Source of the DNA: Bacteroidales bacterium | GTDB lineage: Bacteria; Bacteroidota; Bacteroidia; Bacteroidales; UBA932 | DNA length: 64,000 nt | Assembly (NCBI GenBank): GCA_012510445.1 | Contig: JAAZIA010000020.1 | Location: 62,001-126,000, forward strand | Direction of reading: 5' to 3' | Shown here: one piece after another, positions 51,863 through 61,972 of the stretch | Position numbering within the stretch: position 1 is the first letter of the stretch | How the letters are laid out: each line of letters starts with the position of its first letter | Notes under the pieces: generated by a model | Databases searched by the model: none | The model's input: only the letters and a program-made list of their open reading frames with translations | What the model was told of the DNA's origin: nothing | Position numbers and translations under genes: made by a program

Positions 51863-54676
51863 ATGAGAAAATATTTAACAACCTTGATTGTTCTGCTTTT
51901 AGCAGGTATAACAGGTATTGCACAAATGGCCAATCCTCAGGAACCGCTTAAAAACGACCCTGCCATAAAAATTGGCAAGCTGGAGAACGGCCTCACTTAT
52001 TATATCAGACACAATGCTAAACCAGAGCAACGTGCAGAGTTTTATCTCTTCACAAACGTAGGAGCCATACAGGAAAACGAACGCCAAGACGGATTGGCTC
52101 ACTTTCTGGAGCATATGGCCCTTAACGGAACAAAAAACCTGCCCGGAAAAATGATGATCAACTATCTGGAAAGCATTGGTTGCAGTTTTGGTAGAAACAT
52201 CAATGCTTCCACGGGTGTGGAACAAACCATGTACATGTTAAATAACGTACCTATGTTGCGCGAAGGCGTATTGGATACGTGCCTGCTTATTTTGCACGAC
52301 TACTCGTACTTTGTAAGCAACCTTCCGGAAGAAATCGACCTGGAACGCGGAGTTATCATTGAGGAATTGCGTACACGCAGAGACGCTCAATGGCGTATGT
52401 TTGAAGCCTCGCTCCCCTACCTGTACAAAGGTTCCAAATATGCAGAATGTAACCTTATTGGAACTATAGAAGGTATTTCCACCTTTCCTTACCATGAACT
52501 TGTAGAATTTTACGAAACATGGTATCGCCCGGACCACCAGGCCGTAATTATTGTAGGAGACATAGACGTAGATCAGGTATATAATAAACTGGTAGCACTT
52601 TTTGAAGACATACCTAAGCCGGATACGCCCAGTCCCAAGAAACTGATTCCCATTCCGGAAAACGACGATCCCATCATTGGGATTATTACCGATCCCGAAG
52701 CCCAGGGAACAAGTGTAACGTTTGTTATCAAAACAGATCCCATACCCAACGAAATGCGTCCTTTGGGAATGATCTATATGGTGGATATGTTTAAATCGTT
52801 CATAACAAGAATGATGAACGACCGTTTTCAAGAAATAGCCAGCCAACCCAATGCGCCCTTCCTGGGTGCTAGTATGCAATTTGCATCCCTCACCACCTCT
52901 GCAGACGTTACTCTGTTTGCTGTAGCTGCCAAAGACGGAGAAAGTAGCCAATCCTTCCAGGCATTGCTCATGGAAGTAGAAAAAATGCGCCGCTACGGAT
53001 TTACAGACTCCGAGCTGGAGCGTGCCAAAACCAACTACTTGCGTGGTCTGGAACGAGCAGCAGAAAATGCGCCGGATCGTATGAATGCAGAACTGGTACG
53101 TCCTATGATTAACCACTTTGCATATAACCAACCCATTTTGGATCCTGCTTATGAACTGCAAGTTGCCCAAGGGTACATGCCGTTTATTCAACTGGATCAG
53201 CTCAACCAAATTGCAGCACAAGTTATCACAGAAGAAAACCGGGTAGTGCTGGTCAACAGCCCCGAGCGGGAAGGATTGGCCATTCCCACAGAAGAAGAAG
53301 TGCAAGCCCTCATGGATTCTGTAGAAGAAATGGAACTGGAAGCTTACGAAGAAGAAGTATCTGACGAGCCTATTGTAGACGTACAGGCTATTGTTCCGGG
53401 AACCGTTGTTAAGGAAGAAGAAGGTGTTTTTGGCACCACCTTATGGAACCTTTCCAACGGCATCAAAGTAATAGTGAAGCCTACCGAGTATAGGAAAGAC
53501 GAGGTGTTATTCACCCTTAAAAACGACGGCGGACATTCCATCATACCTGAAGAACTCCTTCCCTCTATTGAAAGCAATGTTTTCATGATGTGGAGTCAAA
53601 GCAGCGGTGTGGGTGCCTTTAGTCACACAGCCTTAAAGCGTAAACTTACAGGAACCATAGTACAGGCCTCCCCATACCTGGACGGCTACAGCCACGGGAT
53701 CAGTGGCAGCGCCTCTCCTCAAGATTTGGAAACATTGATGCAACTTGTTTACGCACATATTGTAACACCGCGCTTTGAAGAAAATGAATTCGAAGCTCCC
53801 ATGGCACAATTACGGGCTATCGTTCCCAATCTGGAACAAACGCCTGATTTTAAACTGCAAAAAGAGCTGGTAAAAACGTTGTTCAACAATAACCCCAGGA
53901 GCCAAATCGTATCTTCAGAATTGCTGGACAAAATATCGCTGCAAAACATTGAAGAAGCCTACAAAACTTGTTTTGCCAACATGAACGGTGCTTTGGTAAC
54001 TATTGTGGGCAATGTAGACCTGGAAACTCTAAAACCCTTGGTAGAACGTTACATCGGTTCTCTCCCCGCAGACTCACAACCGGCTACCTGGATTCCCAAT
54101 GATAACCGCATTCAAAAAGGTAAAATAGACAACCATTTCACTATAGAAATGGAGACTCCCAAAACTACCATCGTAAATGTTTACACGGCAGATATGGAGT
54201 ACAACCTCAAAAATTCCATATATATGGAAGCTGTACAGTCCATCCTGAACATGGCCTATATCCAAAGCCTGCGAGAAGATGAAGGTGGAACGTACGGAGC
54301 TTCTGTACAGAAAATAATGGTAGATCGTCCTCAAGAATACGGTGCCATTATTATTGCCTTTGATACAGATCCGGAAAAACAGGAAAGAATGAGGCACATT
54401 GTAGAAGAAGACATAGTCAATGTGAGGGACAACGGTCCCTCAGAAGAGTATGTTAACAAAACCATAGAAAACTTCTTGAAGAACCGTCAGGAAAACCTTA
54501 TTGCCAATAGTTTTTGGAGGCAAGTAATCACCAGTTATTACGACGACGGCATAGACACCTTCACAGACTACGAAAACATAGTCAAAGGACTAAAGCCGGC
54601 AACGTTGCAAGAATTTTTCAGGGACTTCCTCGGCCAGGGGAACTTCATAGATATCTCTATGTCTCCTGCTCTGTAA
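51863..54676 (+). CDS. M16-family zinc metallopeptidase (insulinase-like)
   Basis: Signal peptide, HFLEHMALNGTKNLPG (HxxEH), second M16 C domain. Confidence 0.93.
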   Translation: MRKYLTTLIVLLLAGITGIAQMANPQEPLKNDPAIKIGKLENGLTYYIRHNAKPEQRAEFYLFTNVGAIQENERQDGLAHFLEHMALNGTKNLPGKMMINYLESIGCSFGRNINASTGVEQTMYMLNNVPMLREGVLDTCLLILHDYSYFVSNLPEEIDLERGVIIEELRTRRDAQWRMFEASLPYLYKGSKYAECNLIGTIEGISTFPYHELVEFYETWYRPDHQAVIIVGDIDVDQVYNKLVALFEDIPKPDTPSPKKLIPIPENDDPIIGIITDPEAQGTSVTFVIKTDPIPNEMRPLGMIYMVDMFKSFITRMMNDRFQEIASQPNAPFLGASMQFASLTTSADVTLFAVAAKDGESSQSFQALLMEVEKMRRYGFTDSELERAKTNYLRGLERAAENAPDRMNAELVRPMINHFAYNQPILDPAYELQVAQGYMPFIQLDQLNQIAAQVITEENRVVLVNSPEREGLAIPTEEEVQALMDSVEEMELEAYEEEVSDEPIVDVQAIVPGTVVKEEEGVFGTTLWNLSNGIKVIVKPTEYRKDEVLFTLKNDGGHSIIPEELLPSIESNVFMMWSQSSGVGAFSHTALKRKLTGTIVQASPYLDGYSHGISGSASPQDLETLMQLVYAHIVTPRFEENEFEAPMAQLRAIVPNLEQTPDFKLQKELVKTLFNNNPRSQIVSSELLDKISLQNIEEAYKTCFANMNGALVTIVGNVDLETLKPLVERYIGSLPADSQPATWIPNDNRIQKGKIDNHFTIEMETPKTTIVNVYTADMEYNLKNSIYMEAVQSILNMAYIQSLREDEGGTYGASVQKIMVDRPQEYGAIIIAFDTDPEKQERMRHIVEEDIVNVRDNGPSEEYVNKTIENFLKNRQENLIANSFWRQVITSYYDDGIDTFTDYENIVKGLKPATLQEFFRDFLGQGNFIDISMSPAL

Positions 54677-55499
54677 AGTCCCACAACATATGAATCCAAA
54701 CAGGGCTCTTATCGGGTCCTGTTTTATTTTGTATAAACTCCAAACCTTTGGCCAACAGGCAAGCCATCCGTGAAAAAAAAGGTAGTTTTGGTTTTACCAG
54801 CTTGGCACCGCAATGGACACAAGGTTCTTCCTGCTCGTAAGACCCGTAAGGAAAACCAAACCGTTTGTACAAAGCATGAGAGAGCCGATTGGTCTTATAC
54901 ACCCCTTTTCCTGCAAAGTCTAGGCGGGAAAAAGGCCTGTCCCCAAAAAGAGAAAGCAAGCGCTCCCTGTCAAAAGAATGTACGTGTCCCGTTGTGGGAT
55001 TTATTGTGCCACAATGCACACAACGCATGGCATGAACACGCAAGTCTTGCTTGTAAGGCACACCAATGAGCAGATACCTGCGTGTTACCCTCAAAAGTTC
55101 TTCACACGCCACTTCCAGCTTCTCTGCAGGAATGTGTTCCAACACCTCGGTACATACCACCAAATCAAAAGAGCGTGAAGCAAACTCCAAACCGGTAACA
55201 TCTCCTTGTACGCACATAACACGCGGGTGCTCAATGGCAGGCAAGTGCAGATCCAGTGCCGTTACCCGGGGAAACCTCTCTGCCAACAAACACGTGATAT
55301 ACCCGTCTCGGCACCCCACCTCCAGCACTGTTTGTACACCTTCTCTATCGGCAAGTTGTACAGATTGCTCTGCAACACTATCTGCTGTGCCACCGCTCGC
55401 ATTATCTGCTGCGTGCCCGGCAGGCGGCAGCATCTGCAAGAGAGACTCTACGCGTTTGCGCTCCTTCTCTTTACGTCTGTATTGCTTTACGTCAAACAT
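54657..55499 (-). CDS. Class I SAM-dependent methyltransferase
   Basis: TVLEVGCRDGYITCLLAERFPRVTALDLH, FDLVVCTEVLEHIPAEKLEVACEELLRVTRRYLLIGVP. Confidence 0.85.
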   Translation of the reverse strand: MFDVKQYRRKEKERKRVESLLQMLPPAGHAADNASGGTADSVAEQSVQLADREGVQTVLEVGCRDGYITCLLAERFPRVTALDLHLPAIEHPRVMCVQGDVTGLEFASRSFDLVVCTEVLEHIPAEKLEVACEELLRVTRRYLLIGVPYKQDLRVHAMRCVHCGTINPTTGHVHSFDRERLLSLFGDRPFSRLDFAGKGVYKTNRLSHALYKRFGFPYGSYEQEEPCVHCGAKLVKPKLPFFSRMACLLAKGLEFIQNKTGPDKSPVWIHMLWDFTEQET

Positions 55500-56499
55500 G
55501 TTTCATTTGTACAGAAAGTCTGCGGAACAGTTGAAAATAAGGAAAAACTACCGTTCCCATACGCAGGTGTAGGTGTAAAAGAAGTCCGCAAATACGTATA
55601 AATCCCAACGACTGTTCTTCACAGTATTTCAAAAACCGCAATAAAATTTCGCTAGAAAAATTCCGGGAAACAAACAACTTTACCTGCTTGTTTTTATCAT
55701 GCAATGCGGCACACCATAACAGTATATCACGCACAGATAAATTGCGTACTCCAATTCCCACCAATTGCAGGTGGGCTTGCAACTGGTCTTCCAAGGGTAT
55801 AAAGCCCAGCCGCTGCAAAAGCACCTTATAAATACTTACTGCATAATTTTCCTGCATAGGTAAATGAGCTGCTGAAATCTGACCGGAACTCCTACGGTAA
55901 TACGTAAAGTATTTTGGCAGAAGGGTGAAGTGGCCATTAAAAACTGCCCTGCTCCACAACTCAAAATCATGAGCAGCCTTAAGCCGAGGGTTGTACCACA
56001 AGTCTTTTTCTACCAAGAAAGAACGCCTGAGCATCATGGAAGAATGAACAAAAGAACAGCGGAAAAAAGTGGAGCATTTAATGGATTCCGGTTGTAAGGG
56101 AAAACGCAGTTTCTTTAGCGGAACACCCTCGCTATCTGTTTCATAGACATACGTTCCTACTCCCGCCACTTTCCGGTTCTCTTCCATAAAGCGTACCTGA
56201 GACTCAAGCTTCCCCGGATCCCAAAAATCGTCTGCATCCAAAATGGCTACATACTTTCTTCTCGATTCTTTTATAGCTCTGTTCCTGGAAAATGCTGCCC
56301 CGCTGCGCTTTTCATTTCTCAACACCTTAAGGCGTTTGTCTTTGTACTGTGCTAATACCTCAAACGTACCGTCATCCGACGCATCATCTACTACCACTAC
56401 CTCATAATCCCCATACGTTTGGGAAAACACACTCTTTATTGCACGGGGAATGAATTCGCGGGCATTGTATGCCGCCATAATGACAGAAACCATATACAA
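55492..56499 (-). CDS. Glycosyltransferase family 2
   Basis: VSVIMAAYNAREFIPRAIKSVFSQTYGDYEVVVVDDASDDGT, AILDADDFWDPGKLE. Confidence 0.92.
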   Translation of the reverse strand: MYMVSVIMAAYNAREFIPRAIKSVFSQTYGDYEVVVVDDASDDGTFEVLAQYKDKRLKVLRNEKRSGAAFSRNRAIKESRRKYVAILDADDFWDPGKLESQVRFMEENRKVAGVGTYVYETDSEGVPLKKLRFPLQPESIKCSTFFRCSFVHSSMMLRRSFLVEKDLWYNPRLKAAHDFELWSRAVFNGHFTLLPKYFTYYRRSSGQISAAHLPMQENYAVSIYKVLLQRLGFIPLEDQLQAHLQLVGIGVRNLSVRDILLWCAALHDKNKQVKLFVSRNFSSEILLRFLKYCEEQSLGFIRICGLLLHLHLRMGTVVFPYFQLFRRLSVQMKHV

Positions 56500-56530
56500 A
56501 TATAAGGTAAGCTGTCAGAATACCAAAGGG

Positions 56531-57604
<1,074 letters not shown>

Positions 57605-57622
57605 TCATTAAATTTGTATCTT

Positions 57623-58411
57623 ATGCAAATTCTCATAACAAACGACGACGGATATACCTCAAAAGGGTTAGAAGCACTTATAAAAATGGCAGAAGGCCTG
57701 GGAGAAATCACGGTAGTAGCACCGCAGCACCCTCAAAGTGCCATGTCTAATGCCGTGAGTTTTGGCAAACTTCTACGAATGAAAACGGTTCAAAATCCTC
57801 ACAATAGCACCCGAAATGACATCCGGCACCACTACTGCTCCGGCACCCCTACAGATTGCATTAAAATAGCCCTGAATATACTTTTTAAAGAACGCAAACC
57901 GGATTTCATTTTATCGGGGATCAACCACGGTTTTAACGGATCCACTGCAGTCGTTTACTCGGGAACTTTGGCTGCCACTCGTGAAGGAGTTCTCAACAAC
58001 ATCCCTTCCATTGCGTTTAGTCTGAACGACCATCACCCAGATGCAGATTTCAGTGCCAGCATACACTACGGCAGACAGATTTTAGAAAAATTTATAGAGA
58101 GTCCTCCCAATTCCTATACCTATGTAAACGTGAATTTTCCCAAAGGCAGCATTGAAGAAATCAAAGGAATACGGTTTTGCCGCTTTGGTATGGGATCCTG
58201 GATAAAAGAGATTGAAACACGCCGTGATCCTTACGGACACCCCTATTACTGGATGGTAGGAGAATACAAAAATTTAGAGCCCAACGCTCCCGATTGTGAC
58301 CAAAATCTTTTAGCAGACAACTATGTGACTGTAGTGCCTCATAAAATAGACAATACTAACTATCCTGAACTGGAACGCATGAAAAACATGTGGAAAGACC
58401 TTACGCAGTAA
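57623..58411 (+). CDS. surE: 5'/3'-nucleotidase SurE
   Basis: MQILITNDDGYTSKGLEALI, APQHPQSAMSNAVS, LSGINHGFN, YSGTLAATREG. Start set at 57623, 7 bp after TAAATTTG. Confidence 0.94.
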   Translation: MQILITNDDGYTSKGLEALIKMAEGLGEITVVAPQHPQSAMSNAVSFGKLLRMKTVQNPHNSTRNDIRHHYCSGTPTDCIKIALNILFKERKPDFILSGINHGFNGSTAVVYSGTLAATREGVLNNIPSIAFSLNDHHPDADFSASIHYGRQILEKFIESPPNSYTYVNVNFPKGSIEEIKGIRFCRFGMGSWIKEIETRRDPYGHPYYWMVGEYKNLEPNAPDCDQNLLADNYVTVVPHKIDNTNYPELERMKNMWKDLTQ

Positions 58412-58430
58412 AGGAACAACTTACAATATT

Positions 58431-60044
58431 ATGCGATACTTCATCATTGCCGGGGAAGTATCCGGCCATCAATACGCAAAACAGCTTATGAGCGCCCTTG
58501 CCCATGCAGATCTTCTGGCTGAATTCAAGTACAAAGGGCCGGATTCTAAAACTGCAATTATGGGTTTCGCAGAAGTAGCTGCTACATTAGGAACGTTTTT
58601 AAAATCCTTGGCTGCTTGCAAAAAAGACTTAGTACAATACAACCCCGATGCAGTCATCCTTATTGATTATCCCGGCTTCAACTTGCGTATGGCACGCTAT
58701 GCTTCCCGCAAAGGCTATAAAACCTTTTATTACATAGCTCCCAAAACATGGGCTACCAGAGAATTCCGTAACAGAACTATCAAACGCTTTATAACGCAAT
58801 TGTATGTAATTCTTCCTTTCGAGGCAGATTACTTTTCTTCCAAAGAAATCCATGCTGTTTATTTAGGAAACCCCGTCCCGGATCAACTGGCAGCCTTTAA
58901 ATCAAACCTTTCAGAAAAAAAATCCTTTCGTGAGAAATTTAGGATTGGTTCCAAACCCATACTCGCTATCCTACCGGGAAGCCGTTTGGATGAAATTGGA
59001 TTTTTGCTTCCCAGAGCCTCAGAGATTATAAGCAATTTCCCTGATTACCAATGGATTGTAGCAGCAACTCCAACGGTACCTATAGCCGTGTACGACAACA
59101 TTTTAAAAGACTTGCCGGTACGAGTAATATACGGTCGTACGTACGACATTTTAAAAGAAGCTCAAGCCGCTATCGTATCAAGCGGAACAGCCACTCTTGA
59201 AGCTGCATTGCTCAACTGTCCCCAAATAGTATGTTACGGTGGGAACCCTATCTCGGCTTTTATTGCACGTCAAATGCTCAAGGTGAAAAATATTTCGCTT
59301 CCCAACCTCATTCTAAACAAAACCTCGGTCACTGAGCTCCTCCAAAAAAAGTGCAAACCGCAACGGTTAGAAGACGAATTGCGTTTGCTACTCAAAGGCC
59401 GTCAAAAGCGCAGAAGTGTCCTGGCTGACTACAAGCGGTTGCAACGCTTGGTGGGTGCAGACGGTACGGCAGAACGTGTGGCTCGTCACATATACACAGA
59501 ACTTACCGGCGGACCGGAAACACCTCGGTACAAGATATTTACTCAAACCCCGTTAGGGAACTTCTACTTTTCTGCCAATTCTTTTGAACAACTCATCGCC
59601 TGTGGCTTTGAAGACAATTACGAATGTAGAGGCTTTTATAAAAGCGGAGAGCTTATGGGGCCCGAAGAACCCATACCTAACGTCCTTTTATATGCCATGC
59701 GCCAACTGGACGAGTATTTTAAAGGCACCCGCCGCACTTTTGATCTTCCGCTTCACATAGTAGGGACAGAATTCCAAAAGACCGTTTGGCAGGAACTCCG
59801 GAACATCCCTTACGGAACCACCGTTTCTTACTTACAGCTTGCCGAGGCCATAGGCAATCCTAAAGCGAGTCGAGCCGTGGGACAAGCAAACAACGCCAAC
59901 CCCTTTGGTATTGTCATCCCCTGCCACCGAGTCATTGGAGCAGACGGAACGCTGGTGGGTTACGCTTCGGGGATAGAACGTAAACAAAACCTACTGGCCA
60001 TGGAAATATCCTTTGCCCCGGAATCTAGTAACGCACTTTTTTAG
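58431..60044 (+). CDS. Fusion protein: lipid-A-disaccharide synthase (LpxB) domain + methylated-DNA--[protein]-cysteine S-methyltransferase (Ogt/MGMT) domain
   Basis: aa 1-360: IIAGEVSGHQ, ILIDYPGFNLRMA, ILPGSRLDEI, VSSGTATLEAALLNCPQIVCY, ISLPNLILNKTSVTELLQKKCKP (LpxB). aa 366-537: YKIFTQTPLGNFYFSAN...FQKTVWQELRNIPYGTTVSYLQLAEAIGNPKASRAVGQANNANPFGIVIPCHRVIGADGTLVGYASGIERKQNLLAME (MGMT with PCHR active site). Continuous single frame. Confidence 0.93.
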   Translation: MRYFIIAGEVSGHQYAKQLMSALAHADLLAEFKYKGPDSKTAIMGFAEVAATLGTFLKSLAACKKDLVQYNPDAVILIDYPGFNLRMARYASRKGYKTFYYIAPKTWATREFRNRTIKRFITQLYVILPFEADYFSSKEIHAVYLGNPVPDQLAAFKSNLSEKKSFREKFRIGSKPILAILPGSRLDEIGFLLPRASEIISNFPDYQWIVAATPTVPIAVYDNILKDLPVRVIYGRTYDILKEAQAAIVSSGTATLEAALLNCPQIVCYGGNPISAFIARQMLKVKNISLPNLILNKTSVTELLQKKCKPQRLEDELRLLLKGRQKRRSVLADYKRLQRLVGADGTAERVARHIYTELTGGPETPRYKIFTQTPLGNFYFSANSFEQLIACGFEDNYECRGFYKSGELMGPEEPIPNVLLYAMRQLDEYFKGTRRTFDLPLHIVGTEFQKTVWQELRNIPYGTTVSYLQLAEAIGNPKASRAVGQANNANPFGIVIPCHRVIGADGTLVGYASGIERKQNLLAMEISFAPESSNALF

Positions 60045-60052
60045 TATATTTG
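60045..60052 (+). promoter_or_regulatory. Bacteroidota-type -7 element TATATTTG for dnaN
   Basis: TAnnTTTG 20 bp upstream of the dnaN ATG, immediately after the upstream stop. Confidence 0.5.
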
Positions 60053-60071
60053 TAGAATAAAGTAAACTCAT

Positions 60072-61196
60072 ATGAAATTTGTTGTATCAAGCTCAGAACT
60101 GTTAGGAAGACTACAATCCGTAAGCAGGGTTATCGCTTCCAAAAACACATTACCCATTCTGGATAACTTTCTGTTTGAACTGACTGCAGATGAACTTACC
60201 ATTACTGCATCGGATCTGGAAACTACTTTACGTACCACCATGAAACCCAACCAGGTTATGGAAGAAGGGAGCGTAGCCATTCCTGCCCGTATCCTTACAG
60301 ATTCGCTAAAAGAGTTTCCGGAACAACCGCTTACTCTCGAATTCAACAAAGAACAGAACATCATTGAATTTACCTGGGCTACAGGAAAATTTCAGGTACC
60401 GGGATTTCCTGCAGAAGATTACCCTGTAGTTTCACAACCGGAAGGCATTCATTCCATTACATTCTCTCCGGAAATTTTACTGGAAGGCATCAACCGTACC
60501 CTTTATGCTGTCGGTGACGAAGAATTGCGCCCCGTAATGAATGGAATTTTCTTTGACCTGAAAGCAGATGCTGCCAACATGGTAGCCTCGGATTCGCATA
60601 AATTGGTTTGTTATACACGTACAGATATAAAAGCCGCAGAAGACACCTCTTTTATTCTTCCCAAAAAACCGGCTAACGTCCTTAAAAGCTTACTGGTAAA
60701 AATAGAAGAAGACATTACCATCTCTTACGACAACACCAATGCATTCTTTACTTTTGGGGCTTTTGATATGATATGCCGCTTGGTAGAAGGAAACTATCCG
60801 GCTTATCGTAGTGTCATTCCTCAAAGCAACCCTAACAACATTGTAGCGGACAGGCTGGAACTGATGAATGCCGTACGCAGGGTAAGCGTTTGCTCCAACC
60901 AGGCAACTAACCTTATCAAACTCCTCTTTTCTGCCAACCAAATTTTTGTTTCTGCACAAGATCTTGAGTTCCGGATAGCTGCGCAGGAACGCCTTACTTG
61001 TCAATACGACGGGCCGGCTATTGAGATGGGCTTTAAATCCATTTTTTTAGCAGACATCCTGGCCAACCTTCCGGGAACCGAAGTCAACATAGCATTGAGC
61101 GATCCCTCTCGCGTAGGACTTATTACCCCAATTACTACTGATTCTGAATTTGAAGAGACCTGCGCTCTCATCATGCCTATGATGATTACCCAATAA
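60072..61196 (+). CDS. dnaN: DNA polymerase III subunit beta (sliding clamp)
   Basis: MKFVVSSSELLGRLQSVSRVIASKNTLPILDNFLFEL, LRPVMNGIFFDL, C-terminal IMPMMI. Confidence 0.97.
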   Translation: MKFVVSSSELLGRLQSVSRVIASKNTLPILDNFLFELTADELTITASDLETTLRTTMKPNQVMEEGSVAIPARILTDSLKEFPEQPLTLEFNKEQNIIEFTWATGKFQVPGFPAEDYPVVSQPEGIHSITFSPEILLEGINRTLYAVGDEELRPVMNGIFFDLKADAANMVASDSHKLVCYTRTDIKAAEDTSFILPKKPANVLKSLLVKIEEDITISYDNTNAFFTFGAFDMICRLVEGNYPAYRSVIPQSNPNNIVADRLELMNAVRRVSVCSNQATNLIKLLFSANQIFVSAQDLEFRIAAQERLTCQYDGPAIEMGFKSIFLADILANLPGTEVNIALSDPSRVGLITPITTDSEFEETCALIMPMMITQ

Positions 61197-61972
61197 TGCC
61201 TATGAAATTACATTTAAAAAGACCCCTCTTATTTCTTGACCTAGAAACTACCGGACTCAACGTTGCCACAGACAGAATTATTGAAATCTGCGTGTTAAAG
61301 TTACACCCAGACCAAACAAATGAAATCAAAACACGCCGCCTTAACCCAACCATCCCTATTTCTCCTCAGGCTCAGGCCATCCATGGCATTTCTGATGAAG
61401 ACGTAGCTAACGAACCCACTTTTAAGGAAATTGCCAAATCGTTGGCTAAGTGGATGGAAGGATGTGACATAGCCGGCTACAACTCTATAAAATTTGACGT
61501 ACCTATGCTGGCAGAAGAGTTTTTAAGGGCCGGCGTAGACTACAATTTTAGAAAGCGCAAACTTATTGATGTCCAAAATATTTTCCACAAAATGGAACAA
61601 CGCACATTAAAAGCGGCCTACCGTTTTTATTGCGACAAAGAATTGGAAAATGCACACAGTGCTCAGGCAGACACCATTGCCACCATGGAAGTGTTGGAGT
61701 GCCAGCTGGACAAATACCCCGACGATCTAAAAAATGACGTTACGTTTCTATCGGAATTCTCCACAAGAACGCAAAACTTAGATTATGCCGGAAGAATTGC
61801 GCTGAATGAAGAAGAACAACCGGTCTTTAATTTTGGAAAACACAAAGGACGCCTTGTAACGGAAGTACTTCAAACAGAACCTTCCTATTACGACTGGATG
61901 ATGAGAGGCGATTTCACACTAGACACCAAAAAAGTCCTGACGGAAATCAAGCTCTCCATTTCCATTATATAG
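61196..61972 (+). CDS. DnaQ-like 3'-5' exonuclease
   Basis: LLFLDLETTGLNVATDRIIEICVLKL, AIHGISDEDV, GYNSIKFDVPMLAEE, HSAQADTIATMEVLE (DEDDh). Confidence 0.92.
   Translation: MPMKLHLKRPLLFLDLETTGLNVATDRIIEICVLKLHPDQTNEIKTRRLNPTIPISPQAQAIHGISDEDVANEPTFKEIAKSLAKWMEGCDIAGYNSIKFDVPMLAEEFLRAGVDYNFRKRKLIDVQNIFHKMEQRTLKAAYRFYCDKELENAHSAQADTIATMEVLECQLDKYPDDLKNDVTFLSEFSTRTQNLDYAGRIALNEEEQPVFNFGKHKGRLVTEVLQTEPSYYDWMMRGDFTLDTKKVLTEIKLSISII

Noticed and set aside
52238-53305. 355-aa minus-strand ORF inside the M16 peptidase gene
   Set aside because: Cys/His/Phe-rich shadow translation of a strongly coding plus-strand frame; no recognisable domain, signal or promoter.
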